DNA of 36,372 nt. It comes from Gammaproteobacteria bacterium (GTDB taxonomy: Bacteria; Pseudomonadota; Gammaproteobacteria; HK1). Numbering within the stretch: the first letter of the stretch is position 1; each line of letters opens with the position of its first letter. The stretch is taken from contig JAJDUQ010000013.1 in the NCBI GenBank assembly GCA_022826505.1, forward strand, positions 1-36,372, given 5' to 3'. Both the position numbers and the translations under genes were made by a program. Shown here in pieces: positions 24,838-34,088 of the stretch. The notes under the pieces were generated by a model. It saw nothing but the letters and a program-made list of their open reading frames with translations. It did not search any database and was not told the origin of the DNA.

Positions 24838-25839
24838 TCAGTACGTCGCCTGCTCGGCGATTCGGCTGCTGAGCACCTTCTCGAAGAGGTAGTCGCCGTA
24901 GGTCACCGGCGGATACCTGATTGGATTGCCGGCGCCGTGGCAGGTCTCGATACAGCGGATCTCGGCATCGTGATCGGGCTGATGGAAGAAGGCGATCGAG
25001 AGCCGTTCGGCCCGATCTTCGCTCCGCGGCGGATTGACCACCCGATGCAGCGTCGACACCCAGCGATCGTTCGTCCAGCGCGCCATCATGTCGCCGATGT
25101 TGACAACGAACGCACCGGGCGGCGGCCGGACGTCGATCCACTCGCCATCGGGAGAGAAGGCCTGCAACCCTCCCGGTCTGTCCTCGCCGTAGAGGATGGT
25201 CAGCGTTCCGTAGTCGGTATGGGCACCGGCCCGAAGCTGGCCGGGCAGCGGCGCGAGCGGCTGGGCCATGTACTTGTTGACGCGGACATAGCTGATCGAA
25301 CGTCCAATCTTGTCATCGAACCAGTGCTCGTCGATCCCCAGCGCAATGGCGAAGATCCGCATCAACTCGTCGCCGATGCCGCGCAGTGCCAGGTAATATG
25401 CCTCGAAGGCCGGTCGCATCCGCGCTGGGCGTTCCGGCCACAGATTGGGCGAGAAGAAGTCCTTGCCGTAACCTTCGGTGTAGTAGGGATCGTCCGGCAG
25501 GTCGAATCCGCCCATGCCGAACAATTCCTGCAGGTCGGGTGGAGTATCGTGGCCGTGTGTGGCCGCCAGACGCTGGTTTGCCGGCGGGTCGTAGCCCCTG
25601 GTCGCGACCTTGCTGGGGCGCGGGATCCGCATCTTCTCGGTCAACGGCTGGGCGAAGAACTCGTAGGCGGCGTCGCGCGCGTCGCGGACGACGACATCGG
25701 GGACGCCATGGCCCACGATGGTGAAGAAGCCGATCGTCTCCAGCGCGTCGCGCACCCGTTCGGCAATCCGCCGCTTTCCCACCGGATCTCCGGCGAGCAT
25801 GGGCGCGATGTCGATCTGGGGAATTCCGCTCGATTCCAT
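24838..25839 (-). CDS. 2-oxoglutarate/Fe(II)-dependent oxygenase (isopenicillin N synthase-like)
   Basis: This 333-aa protein is a member of the isopenicillin N synthase-like 2OG-Fe(II) oxygenases. The N-terminal DIOX_N segment (IPQIDIAPMLAG, then ETIGFFTIVGHGVPDVVV) is typical. The iron-binding facial triad is visible as H207 and D209 (AHTDYGTLTIL) and H265 (STLHRVVNPP), and the 2-oxoglutarate-binding R-x-S as R279/S281 (RLSIAFFHQPD). Length is normal. The frame extends upstream to 25983, but ATG 25839 after a GGTGGG purine stretch gives the standard start. Substrates in this family range from amino acids to purines and cannot be deduced here. It lies downstream of the SDR and deleted oxidoreductase genes on the same strand, after a 232-nt gap. 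Confidence 0.92.
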   Translation of the reverse strand: MESSGIPQIDIAPMLAGDPVGKRRIAERVRDALETIGFFTIVGHGVPDVVVRDARDAAYEFFAQPLTEKMRIPRPSKVATRGYDPPANQRLAATHGHDTPPDLQELFGMGGFDLPDDPYYTEGYGKDFFSPNLWPERPARMRPAFEAYYLALRGIGDELMRIFAIALGIDEHWFDDKIGRSISYVRVNKYMAQPLAPLPGQLRAGAHTDYGTLTILYGEDRPGGLQAFSPDGEWIDVRPPPGAFVVNIGDMMARWTNDRWVSTLHRVVNPPRSEDRAERLSIAFFHQPDHDAEIRCIETCHGAGNPIRYPPVTYGDYLFEKVLSSRIAEQATY

Positions 25840-26071
25840 CGGACCCACCCACCTTGCCGCCCGAAGCGGGCCGTTGCCGTCGGCGCCACCGTACCAAGGG
25901 TGGGCCCGCCACCCAATACGCAGTCCACCGATGCGGCCACGCAGGACGTTGCACCCTCCGTCACCGCACCTTCCCTGACGCAATCGGACTCGGACCCAGG
26001 CGGCGAGCCCTCGAACCCGTCGAGAGTCCGACGGACTTCTTGCCGCCTCGGTCCGCTGCCGCCGGGCCCGA

Positions 26072-27040
26072 TCAGGCCGCGCCCGGCGAATCGACGACGG
26101 CTGCGAACCTCGCGAGCAGGTCGGCTTCGCGTCGCTCGGCCTCTTCGATGCTCCGCGCCTTCACGTGACCGAAACCGCGAATTCGATCCGGCAGGGACGC
26201 GATCTCGACCGCTATCGCGTGATTGGCGTGGTCGAGACCGCCGGTGCACCTCGACATCACCCGCTCGTAGCGTTCGATCAAGCGTCGCTCCCGCCGGCGT
26301 TCCGCCGTGTATCCGAACGGATCGAGTGGCGTGCCACGCAACCCACGGAGCCTCGAGAGCACCGCGAACACCCGCATCATCCACGTGCCGTAGCGTCCCT
26401 TGCGAGGTTCGCCGGTGTTCGAATCGCGCCGCGCGAGCAATGGCGGCGCGAGGTGGAATTCCAGCCTGAAATCCGGTTCGTCGGTCACCACTACCCCGCG
26501 GCGTGCCGGATTGAGCACGGGTATCGAAGCATCGACCATCGCGTATTCGCTGTGGTGCGCGGTGGTCGACGACTCGCAGGTGTGGTCGTCGCCGAGCAGC
26601 GCCACCACACCACCGAGCTTCGACGTCCCCGCGAGGTTCGCATGCCGCAGCACGTCGCCGGAGCGGTCGACGCCGGGACCCTTGCCGTACCAGAGGCAGA
26701 ACACGCCGTCATGGGTGCCCTCGCCGTCGAGCCCGGCCTGCTGCGTCCCCCAGCACGCGGTCGCCGCGACGTCCTCGTTCACACCGGGCTGGAACACCAC
26801 ATGATGCGGTTCCAGGTGTGCCTTCGCCCGTTCGAGCTGCAGGTCGAGCCCGCCCAGCGGTGATCCGCGATAGCCGCTGATGTAGCCCGCGGTGTCGTGT
26901 CCCGCCGCCGCGTCTCGCCGGCGCTGCGTGAGCACGAGCCGCACCAGCGCCTGGATGCCGGTGAGGAAGACGCGCCCATGCTTGCGGGTGTACTTGTCGT
27001 CGATGTCGACTTGGGCGAGCGCGGTGGTCGGACGATCCAC
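26072..27040 (-). CDS. indolepyruvate ferredoxin oxidoreductase with large internal deletion (remnant)
   Basis: The 322-aa product joins the first part of an indolepyruvate:ferredoxin oxidoreductase to its extreme C-terminus. Residues up to about 179 (VDIDDKYTRKHGRVFLTGIQ, TAGYISGYRGSPLGGLD, VFQPGVNEDVAATACWGTQQ, then ASIPVLNPA) are the N-terminal pyruvate-binding region. From about 190 on (LEFHLAPPLLARRD, YGTWMMRVFAVLSRLRGLRG, DPFGYTAERRRERRLI, then LPDRIRGFGHVKARS) they are the terminal domain. Intact homologues are about 1150-1200 aa, so more than 800 residues are missing at the join near 26503, with the frame kept. Thiamine diphosphate-binding and gamma regions are gone, so the known reaction cannot occur. 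GTG 27040 follows GGAGGA. Confidence 0.85.
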   Translation of the reverse strand: MDRPTTALAQVDIDDKYTRKHGRVFLTGIQALVRLVLTQRRRDAAAGHDTAGYISGYRGSPLGGLDLQLERAKAHLEPHHVVFQPGVNEDVAATACWGTQQAGLDGEGTHDGVFCLWYGKGPGVDRSGDVLRHANLAGTSKLGGVVALLGDDHTCESSTTAHHSEYAMVDASIPVLNPARRGVVVTDEPDFRLEFHLAPPLLARRDSNTGEPRKGRYGTWMMRVFAVLSRLRGLRGTPLDPFGYTAERRRERRLIERYERVMSRCTGGLDHANHAIAVEIASLPDRIRGFGHVKARSIEEAERREADLLARFAAVVDSPGAA

Positions 27041-27060
27041 TGACACTCCTCCGACAGGGC

Positions 27061-27834
27061 TCAAAGGCTGGAAGCGAGGTGACCGCCGTCGATGACGATG
27101 GTCGAGCCGGTCATGTAGGTCGATGCGTCGCTCGCGAGAAGCAGCAGCGCTCCGTCCAGCTCCGATGGGTCACCGATGCGCCGCTGGGGAATGTGCTCGA
27201 TCATCGCCCGCCCGGCGTCGCTCGCGAAGAACTCGCGATTCATCTCCGTCAGCACGTAGCCGGGCGCGATCGCGTTGACACGCACCCGATGCCGGGCGAG
27301 TTCCATCGCCATGGTCCGGGTGAGCTGCAGCAACCCCGCCTTGGACGCGGCGTACGAACCCAGTCCGCGCGCCACGCCGAAGGCCAGAATCGACAGCACG
27401 TTGATGATGGTGCCCGGTCGTTCGGCGTCGACCATGCGCCGAGCCGTGCCCTGCGCGACCCGCCATGCCCCTTCGAGATTGGTGCCGACGACTCCGGCCC
27501 AGTCGTCCTCCGTCACATCGAGAGTGGTGGCGGGCCGTGCGATTCCCGAGTTGTTGACCAGGATGTCGGGCACCCCGAGCGCATCCCGGGCGGCATCGAG
27601 TCCGGCCGCGACGCTGGCCGCATCGGTGACGTCCATCCGAACCGGGCACGCAGTGCCGCCGGCGGCGCGGATCTCGTCGGCGAGAGCGTCAAGCCGCTCG
27701 ATGCGTCTCGCCGCGAGCGCGACCGTCGCCCCGTGCACCGCGAGAATCCGCGCAAAGTGCCGGCCGAGACCACTCGACGCTCCGGTCACGAGCGCGGTGC
27801 GGCCACTCAGGTCGAAAGTCAGTCGCTGTGCCAT
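27061..27834 (-). CDS. short-chain dehydrogenase/reductase (SDR family)
   Basis: This 257-aa NAD(P)-dependent oxidoreductase is a classical SDR. It shows the cofactor motif TGASSGLG at 17-24, the NNSG variant of the structural NNAG motif (about 93-96), the active-site Ser in INVLSILAFG and Y-x-x-x-K in SYAASKAGLL, then APGYVLTEMN and a C-terminal TGSTIVIDGGHLASSL. The Arg after the first strand (AARRIERLDAL) suggests NADPH preference. ATG 27834 is used; the frame is open much further upstream but that part is unrelated. The stop lies 20 nt before the GTG of the deleted oxidoreductase gene, so the two are probably co-transcribed. The substrate is unknown. Confidence 0.93.
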   Translation of the reverse strand: MAQRLTFDLSGRTALVTGASSGLGRHFARILAVHGATVALAARRIERLDALADEIRAAGGTACPVRMDVTDAASVAAGLDAARDALGVPDILVNNSGIARPATTLDVTEDDWAGVVGTNLEGAWRVAQGTARRMVDAERPGTIINVLSILAFGVARGLGSYAASKAGLLQLTRTMAMELARHRVRVNAIAPGYVLTEMNREFFASDAGRAMIEHIPQRRIGDPSELDGALLLLASDASTYMTGSTIVIDGGHLASSL

Positions 27835-28062
27835 GGCAAATCGATCATGTCGCCCCGGCCGGCCTCGCATTCGATCAGGATGACGAGGCAATATCCCGCG
27901 ACGCCTCGAACTCGCAGCCTCGGGCAGGGCAACGTGCGGTGGCGTGGGTTCGAGTCGGGGAACGCCGCGCCCGAAACGGACCCCTGGATTCCGATAGAGT
28001 GGTGACTGCCGGCCGGCGGCGGGGCATATCATAGCGTACCGGCCGTTTTCCGGAGACGATCC

Positions 28063-28914
28063 ATGACCTGGCGCAACATGTCCCCCCAAGACCTCGAGCT
28101 CGAGTTCAACCCGCGCGCGACCGTACGCAACGTCGAAGCCCGCATCGCCGCCTACGCCGACGCGTCGGCAGCAACGCGAGAGCGGCTCGAATGCGTGCTC
28201 GACGTGCGCTACGGCTCCGGCGAGAAGGAAACGCTCGACATCTTCCCCGCGGATGCGCCGAACGCGCCGGTGCACCTGTTCATCCACGGCGGCTACTGGC
28301 GGGCGATGGACAAGAGCGACTACAGCTTCGTCGCCGACGTCTTCCAGCCGGCCGGGGCGACCACGGTGCTCGTCAATTACGACCTGTGCCCGGACGTCAC
28401 CCTCGACACCATCATCGCCCAGACCATGCGGGGCATCGCCTGGACCTGGCGAAACATCGCGGAGCACGGAGGCGACCCGAACCGCTTGTTCGTCTCCGGC
28501 AATTCCGCCGGAGGTCACCTCACCGCGATGGCTCTCGCCCACGACTGGGAGGCCGACGGCCTGCCCGCGGACATCATCAAGGGCGCCATCCCCATCACCG
28601 GTGTCTTCGATTGCGAGCCCGTGCCGGACATCTCCGTGAACGAGCTGGTCCGGCTCGATCGGGAGACGGCGCGGCGGCTGAGCCCCCTCCGGAACCCGCC
28701 GCGCCGCGCGATACCGGTCCTGGTGGCGGTGGGCGGAGCCGAGCCGAGGCTCTGGATCGGGATGTCGAAGGACTACGCGGCGCTTTGCCTCGAGCACGGC
28801 ATCGCATGCGACTACATGGAGCTGCCCGGACACGACCACTTCGACATCGGTCGGGCCGCGGGCGACTCGCAGAGCCCGCTCTCCGGGGCGATGCTGCGCA
28901 TGATGGGGCTGTAG
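28063..28914 (+). CDS. alpha/beta hydrolase, kynurenine formamidase-like
   Basis: This 283-aa protein is an alpha/beta hydrolase of the esterase/formamidase type. The oxyanion-hole motif HGGYWRAMDK is at 75-84 and the nucleophile elbow GNSAGGHLTAM at 146-156 (S148). A catalytic His lies near the C-terminus in LPGHDHFDIG. The HGG-Y-W and GxSAGGH combination is shared with arylformamidase (kynurenine formamidase) and related carboxylesterases. CGGAGA sits 7 nt before the ATG at 28063. It is divergent from the SDR gene. A function in tryptophan catabolism is possible but no other kynurenine-pathway gene is present here. Confidence 0.9.
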   Translation: MTWRNMSPQDLELEFNPRATVRNVEARIAAYADASAATRERLECVLDVRYGSGEKETLDIFPADAPNAPVHLFIHGGYWRAMDKSDYSFVADVFQPAGATTVLVNYDLCPDVTLDTIIAQTMRGIAWTWRNIAEHGGDPNRLFVSGNSAGGHLTAMALAHDWEADGLPADIIKGAIPITGVFDCEPVPDISVNELVRLDRETARRLSPLRNPPRRAIPVLVAVGGAEPRLWIGMSKDYAALCLEHGIACDYMELPGHDHFDIGRAAGDSQSPLSGAMLRMMGL

Positions 28915-29078
28915 GCCGGCGAGCCGCGGGGCGGTGTCCCGCGCGCGGCGGGCTCGGGGCGTACTGCGCAATCGCACATCTCGTACAATCCACGGGGCCG
29001 CGGAGACAGCCGCGGGACCAGGAGGGTGATAGCGTGCGCAGGCATCGAAAACCGCCGTTCACCGCAAGGAAAGACCCG

Positions 29079-29453
29079 ATGGGAGCAACTCACGTCACCG
29101 TCACCGTTCGCAACCCCGCCACACCGGACAGAGCCTGGGAAGGACTCTTTCTGGTCGATACGGGTGCGACCGATTCCCTCGTGCCCGGACCGCACCTCGA
29201 AGCCATCGGTCTCGTACCGAAGAGCCGGCGAGTGTACGAGCTGGCGGACGGCACCGAGATCACGATGGCCGTCACCACCGCGGATATCGAGATCATGGGG
29301 GAGATCGTCGGCGGCACGATCCTGTTCGGGGAGCCGGATGCCGAGCCGCTGCTCGGAGTCACAGCCCTGGAGTCGGCAGGCATCGAAGTCGACCCCGTGA
29401 ATCAGCGATTGAAACGACTTCCCTCCATACGCCTCAAGGCGATCGCGGTCTGA
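29079..29453 (+). CDS. retropepsin-like clan AA aspartic protease
   Basis: This 124-aa protein has a retropepsin-like aspartic protease fold: FLVDTGATDSLVPGPHLEAI (about 23-42) carries the D-T-G-A active-site triad, followed by the flap-region strands ELADGTEITMAV and IMGEIVGGTILFGEPDAEPLLGVTALES near the end. Like retroviral proteases it contains one catalytic Asp and should act as a dimer. Short single-domain relatives of this type are scattered in proteobacteria and cyanobacteria with unknown targets. ATG 29079 follows GGAAAG. Its last 20 nt overlap the convergent aminotransferase gene tail to tail. Confidence 0.85.
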   Translation: MGATHVTVTVRNPATPDRAWEGLFLVDTGATDSLVPGPHLEAIGLVPKSRRVYELADGTEITMAVTTADIEIMGEIVGGTILFGEPDAEPLLGVTALESAGIEVDPVNQRLKRLPSIRLKAIAV

Positions 29454-30621
29454 CCAGCGATCGCGCATACCGCTCGATCCGGCCGCACGCCTCCCCGAGC
29501 ACCGCCTCCGGCGCGGTGAGACTCACCCGCACGTGCCCGAACGCGCTCTCGCCGAAGGTCGCGGCGGGGAGCACCGACACCCCTTCGGCGTCGAGCAGTC
29601 CCCACGCGAATGCTTCGTCGGGCAGGCCGGTGGCGCGCACGTCGACCATCGCGTACATCCCGCCCTGCGGCCACTGGCACGAGAGGCCCTGGCAGGCGTT
29701 CAGGCGGGCGCAAACCAGATCCCGCCGTACCCGGTACGCCCGCTCCATCGACTCGACTTCCTCGAGGTCCCGGGTGAGCGCCACGAGCCCCGCGTCCTGC
29801 GTGAACGACGGGGTCCCGAATATCATCGAGACGATCAGGTGGGTGAGATGCCGCGCGAGGGCCTGCGGCCCCACCGCCCAGCCGAGCCGCCACCCCTGCA
29901 TCGCGTGCGACTTCGACAGCGAGTTGATGGTCACCGTGCGCTCGGCCATGCCGGGCAGGCTCGCGATGGCGACGTGTTCGGCATCGTAGGTGAGGGTCGC
30001 ATAGACCTCGTCGCTCAGCACCCACAGATCGTGGCGCCTGGCAATGGCTGCAATGGCTTCGAGCTCCTCGCGGGCCGCGACGATGCCGGTCGGGTTGTGC
30101 GGCGTATTGAGGAGAATGGCCCGCGTGCGCGGCGTCACCGCCCTTCCGAGTGCGTCCGGGTCGAAGCGAAATCCCCGGGCAGACGCGAGCGGGACGTCGA
30201 CCCGCACCGCCGCCGGCGTGTCGATCACCCCGTCGTAGGTCACGTAGCGAGGCTCGAACACGGCGATCTCGTCGCCGGGGTCCACGAGGCACAGTGCGCA
30301 GGCAAAGAGCGCGCTCTGCGCACCGGCAAACACCACCACGTTCTCGGCGCTCACCGACTGGCCCGTCGTCTTCGCATGGTAGCGCGCGATCGCCTCGCGC
30401 AGCGGGGGCTCGCCGGCGGTCGGACCGTAACGAGTACGCCCGCGCCGCATGCTGCGTTCGGCTTCGTCGACGATGGCGGGCGGGGTTTCGAAGTCCGGAT
30501 CGCCGACGGTCAGCAGGATCACGTCCTCGCCTGCCCATTGCCGCTCCCTGGCAAGGTAGTGGATGTCCCACACGCGAGCGGATTCGATGTCGAGACGGCG
30601 GGTGAGCGCGGAGTGGCGCAT
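29434..30621 (-). CDS. class I/II pyridoxal phosphate-dependent aminotransferase
   Basis: This 395-aa enzyme is a fold-type I aminotransferase of the AspC/AlaA-like group. It shows VGDPDFETPPAI near the N-terminus, YGPTAGEPPLREAIARY, the cofactor-contacting NTPHNPTG (172-179), SDEVYATLTY, and the Schiff-base Lys in TINSLSKSHAMQGWRLGW (K237), followed by the phosphate- and carboxylate-binding Arg residues. Length is normal. It lies 20 nt downstream of the EF-G-like gene on the same strand and may be co-transcribed with it. The exact amino donor and acceptor cannot be deduced. Confidence 0.93.
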   Translation of the reverse strand: MRHSALTRRLDIESARVWDIHYLARERQWAGEDVILLTVGDPDFETPPAIVDEAERSMRRGRTRYGPTAGEPPLREAIARYHAKTTGQSVSAENVVVFAGAQSALFACALCLVDPGDEIAVFEPRYVTYDGVIDTPAAVRVDVPLASARGFRFDPDALGRAVTPRTRAILLNTPHNPTGIVAAREELEAIAAIARRHDLWVLSDEVYATLTYDAEHVAIASLPGMAERTVTINSLSKSHAMQGWRLGWAVGPQALARHLTHLIVSMIFGTPSFTQDAGLVALTRDLEEVESMERAYRVRRDLVCARLNACQGLSCQWPQGGMYAMVDVRATGLPDEAFAWGLLDAEGVSVLPAATFGESAFGHVRVSLTAPEAVLGEACGRIERYARSLVRPRSP

Positions 30622-30641
30622 GGATTGGCAGCTCGCCGCAA

Positions 30642-32684
30642 TCAGTCCTCGTCCGCCGCGGGCTTGAACTCGGCGACGAGCTGCTGCTGGATGTTTGACG
30701 GCACCGGGTCGTAGTGACTGAGCTCCATCGCGAACGAGCCCGTGCCGCCGGTCACCGACTTCAGCTCCGACTGGTAGCTGCCCAGCTCGGCGAGCGGCGC
30801 CTGCCCCGAGACCGTCACCATCCCCGCGTTCATCGCCTCGGTGCCATTGATCCGGCCCCGTTTCGACGACAGGTCGCCGGCAATGTCGCCCATGTTCGCC
30901 TGCGGCACGGTGACCTGGATGTCGACGATCGGCTCGAGAACGATCGGCGCGGCCTTGCTGACCGCGTCCACGAACGCCTTCTTGCCGGCCGAGACGAAGG
31001 CGACCTCCTTGGAGTCGACCGAGTGGTGCTTTCCGTCGTAGACCGTGACCCGGACGTCATGGATTGGATATCCCGCCACCGCGCCGGTGCCGAGCACCTG
31101 ACGCACGCCCTTTTCCACTGCGGGAATGAACTGGTTCGGGATCACTCCGCCGACCACCGCGTCCACGAACTCGAAGCCCGCACCGCGTTCCAGCGGCTCG
31201 ACCTTCAGGTAGACCTCGCCGAACTGCCCCGCCCCACCCGTCTGTTTCTTGTGGCGATGGTGGCCGTCGGCCGGCTTGCGAATCGTCTCGCGGTACGCGA
31301 TTTTCGGCGGCCGGGTCTCGACCTCGACGTTGTACCGATCCTTCATCTTCTCCAGGACCATGCGCAGGTGAAGGTCGCCGAGGCCTCGAATGACCGTCTC
31401 GTTGAAAATTGCGTTGTGCTCGATGGTGAGGCAAGGATCCTCGGCCGCGAGCTTCGACAACGAGTCTCCGAGCTTCTGCTCGTCGCCCCGGGTCTTTGCC
31501 GAGATCGCGAGTCCCAGCATCGGCGCCGGCAGTTCGAGCGCGGCCAGGGAGAGGCCCTCGTCGCCCTGGGAGGCATGCATCATCGCGTCGTACGTCACCT
31601 CGTCGATCTTCGCCACCGCACAGATGTCGCCGGAGACCCCGGTATCGATTTCAACGTGGTCCTTGCCCTGCAGCGCGAACAGATGGCCGATCTTGACGGG
31701 TTTGCGTGAACCGCCGATGTAGAGCTGGGAGTCCTTGGTCACGGTACCGCGATGGATTCGGAATATCCCGAGCTTTCCCACGAAGGCGTCGATCGATACC
31801 TTGAAGACGTGTGCGACGGTCGGGTCGTCGCAACCGGGCGCGATCTCGACCGCCTCCCCCGCCGCATCGCGAAACGGCGGCCGGTTCGCCTCCAGCGGAC
31901 TCGGCATGACCTTCTCGATCACGTTGGCGAGTTCGGCGATTCCCACCCCCGTCTCGGCCGAGGTGAAGCACACCGGAACGAGATGCCCTTCTCGCAGCGC
32001 CCGCTCGAACGGGTCGTGGAGCCTGTCCGCCTCGAGCTCCTCGCCCTGCTCCAGATAGAGCTCCATCAGCTCCTCGTCGACCTCGACCACCTGGTCGACG
32101 ATGCGGGTGTGCGCCTCTTCCACCGACGAGAAGTCGACCGGCCCGTCCCCCGGCTCGAAGAAGCAGTCCACCACCCTCGCGCCGCCTCCGGCAGGCAGAT
32201 TGATGGGCATGCACTCGGAGCCGAACGCCTCCACGAGATCTGCGAGCAATGCCTCGAGGTCGATCTCGTCGGCGTCGATCTTGTTCACCACGACCATACG
32301 GGCGAGCCCGCGGGCGGCCGCCGCCTCCATCATGCGGCGGGTGACCATCTGGACCCCCTGCCTCGCATCCACCACCACCGCTACGGTCTCGACCGCCGCG
32401 AGAACAGGCAGGGCGCGGCCCAGGAAATCGGGGTAGCCGGGGGTGTCGACGAGGTTCACGTGCCGGGAACCGTGATCGAAATTCGCCACCGCCGTGTACA
32501 GCGAGTGCTGGTGCTCCTTCTCCTGGGCGTCGAAGTCGCACACCGAAGTGCCCCTGGTGACGCTCCCGGGCGCACCGATGACGCCGGCGTATGCGAGCAG
32601 CGCCTCGGCCAGAGTCGTCTTGCCGGCGCCGCCGTGCCCGGTCAGGGCCACATTGCGGATGTCGTCGGTGGTGTACTCGGGCAT
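30642..32684 (-). CDS. elongation factor G-like GTPase (FusA2-type)
   Basis: This 680-aa translational GTPase has the full EF-G layout: G domain with G1 GHGGAGKTT (16-24), G3 DTPGYPDF and G4 NKID, domain II, and C-terminal domains IV-V ending in LSHYDPVPSNIQQQLVAEFK. It belongs to the EF-G-like (FusA2/EF-G2) branch rather than canonical EF-G: the P-loop is GHGGAGKT instead of GHIDAGKT, and the switch I region (TRGTSVCDFDAQEKEHQHSL) differs from the usual one. Such paralogues may assist ribosome recycling or stress translation; the precise role is unknown. GGGAGG lies 9 nt before the ATG and a good promoter lies about 50-80 nt upstream. Confidence 0.93.
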   Translation of the reverse strand: MPEYTTDDIRNVALTGHGGAGKTTLAEALLAYAGVIGAPGSVTRGTSVCDFDAQEKEHQHSLYTAVANFDHGSRHVNLVDTPGYPDFLGRALPVLAAVETVAVVVDARQGVQMVTRRMMEAAAARGLARMVVVNKIDADEIDLEALLADLVEAFGSECMPINLPAGGGARVVDCFFEPGDGPVDFSSVEEAHTRIVDQVVEVDEELMELYLEQGEELEADRLHDPFERALREGHLVPVCFTSAETGVGIAELANVIEKVMPSPLEANRPPFRDAAGEAVEIAPGCDDPTVAHVFKVSIDAFVGKLGIFRIHRGTVTKDSQLYIGGSRKPVKIGHLFALQGKDHVEIDTGVSGDICAVAKIDEVTYDAMMHASQGDEGLSLAALELPAPMLGLAISAKTRGDEQKLGDSLSKLAAEDPCLTIEHNAIFNETVIRGLGDLHLRMVLEKMKDRYNVEVETRPPKIAYRETIRKPADGHHRHKKQTGGAGQFGEVYLKVEPLERGAGFEFVDAVVGGVIPNQFIPAVEKGVRQVLGTGAVAGYPIHDVRVTVYDGKHHSVDSKEVAFVSAGKKAFVDAVSKAAPIVLEPIVDIQVTVPQANMGDIAGDLSSKRGRINGTEAMNAGMVTVSGQAPLAELGSYQSELKSVTGGTGSFAMELSHYDPVPSNIQQQLVAEFKPAADED

Positions 32685-32734
32685 GAGCGGGATCCTCCCT
32701 CTTCAGGTTGTTTTCGTGGACGGCCGAGACCGGC

Positions 32735-32762
32735 AGTATAAGTTCGGACCCGCGGCGTGCAA
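32735..32762 (-). promoter_or_regulatory. sigma70-like promoter of the EF-G-like gene
   Basis: On the minus strand TTGCAC (32762-32757) and TATACT (32740-32735) are separated by 16 bp. The -10 matches five of six consensus positions and the -35 four of six. Transcription would begin near 32728, leaving a leader of about 45 nt with GGGAGG before the ATG at 32684. Confidence 0.6.
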
Positions 32763-32925
32763 CACGCGTCACCGGACACGCTCCGGAGTCGCGGCCCGGG
32801 GCGGTGAGAGGGGAGGGAGTTCGCCGCGGCCGGCGGCGTCGGGTCAGTCGCCGCGGTACGCGGCGAGGCGCTGTCGAATGAACGTCGCAATTTCGATTCA
32901 GGCTGTCGGTGCGGCGGGCGCTTCG

Positions 32926-34017
32926 TCAGGGGATGTGACCCCGGCCGAGATAGTCCGTCGACTGCATCTCGACGAGGCGTGAGCGCGTACGCTGAAACGG
33001 CTCGGCGAGCTTGCGTCCAAGGTACAGTCCGTTCGGCTCCGCAGCCGCCGAGACCACCAGATTGACATTGCGGTCGTAGAACTCGTCCACGAGATGGATG
33101 AAGCGGCGCACCGGATCGCGACGGTCGTCGTCGAGCGCGGGAACGCGGCTCAGGATCACGGTATGGAAGTCGCGGGCGATCTCGATGTAGTCCGCCACCG
33201 AGCGCGGCCCCCCGCACAGGGCTTCGAATTCGAACCACGCGACGCCGCCGGCTTGGCGAACCACCGGAATCGGCCGGCCGAGAACAGTCAGCGCTCCGCC
33301 GTCGCCCGCATGCTCGGGCACCAGCGACCGGAAGCATTCCGCAAGACCCCGCGCGGCGTCCGGACCCAGGGGCTCGAACCACGTTCGGGCCCGCTCCAGG
33401 ACGCGCAGCCGATAGTCCGGGCCACTTTCGAGGTGGATCACCTCGGTGTGCCGCTCGATGAGCTCGATGGCGGGCAGGAACCGTACGCGTTGCAGACCAT
33501 CGGCGTACAGCTTCGACGGCTCGATGTTCGAGGTGGCCACGAGTGTCACCCCGTGCTCGAACAGCGCGGCGAGGAGCCGGCCGAGGATCATGGCGTCGGT
33601 GATGTCCGAGACGTAGAACTCGTCGACGCAAAGAACCCGCGCCCGCACGGCGATTCGCCCCGCGACGATCTTCAGCGGATCCTCGCGCTCGGCAAGGGCG
33701 TTCAGTTCCGCGTGCACGAGTTGCATGAAACGGTGGAAATGGATGCGCAGCTTCGAGTCGAGCCGGGGAGCCTGCGCGAACAGATCGACGAGATGGGATT
33801 TGCCCCGTCCGACGCCGCCCCACACGTAGAGGCCGCGTACGGGTTCGGGCCGCCGGCGCTTCAGCCGCCGGGCCAGGCGGCCCAGAAAGCCGCTGTCCGG
33901 CGGTGCGACGAGCGAGTGGTAGACGCGCTCCAGCTCGTCGACCAGCGCGGCCTGTGCCGGTTCGGGCAGCAGAGCGCCGCGGGCCAGCTCGTCACGATAT
34001 CGCTCGCGCGGGGTCAT
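32926..34017 (-). CDS. zapE: cell division protein ZapE (AFG1-like ATPase)
   Basis: This 363-aa protein is the AFG1/ZapE P-loop ATPase that associates with the Z-ring in proteobacteria. It carries GLYVWGGVGRGKSHLVDLF with Walker A at 67-74 (Ser replaces the common Thr), the family segment RIHFHRFMQLVHAELNAL, Walker B RVLCVDEFYVSDITDAMIL and LVATSNIEPSKLYADGLQR, which resembles the AFG1 TSN-PP-LY-GLQR motif. The C-terminal RFIHLVDEFYDRNVNLVVSA is also typical. Length is normal. It is transcribed towards the EF-G-like gene with a 241-nt gap that contains that gene's promoter. Confidence 0.95.
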   Translation of the reverse strand: MTPRERYRDELARGALLPEPAQAALVDELERVYHSLVAPPDSGFLGRLARRLKRRRPEPVRGLYVWGGVGRGKSHLVDLFAQAPRLDSKLRIHFHRFMQLVHAELNALAEREDPLKIVAGRIAVRARVLCVDEFYVSDITDAMILGRLLAALFEHGVTLVATSNIEPSKLYADGLQRVRFLPAIELIERHTEVIHLESGPDYRLRVLERARTWFEPLGPDAARGLAECFRSLVPEHAGDGGALTVLGRPIPVVRQAGGVAWFEFEALCGGPRSVADYIEIARDFHTVILSRVPALDDDRRDPVRRFIHLVDEFYDRNVNLVVSAAAEPNGLYLGRKLAEPFQRTRSRLVEMQSTDYLGRGHIP

Positions 34018-34088
34018 CGCCGAACGCGAGTCTCAGCGCAGCCCCCAGGCTCTCGACATGCCGGACGGCGACCTCCTGCCGGGCATCG

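Noticed and set aside
28191..29453. 420-codon frame that includes the retropepsin-like gene
   Set aside because: Its first two thirds are out of frame with the alpha/beta hydrolase and meaningless; the real gene starts at ATG 29079.
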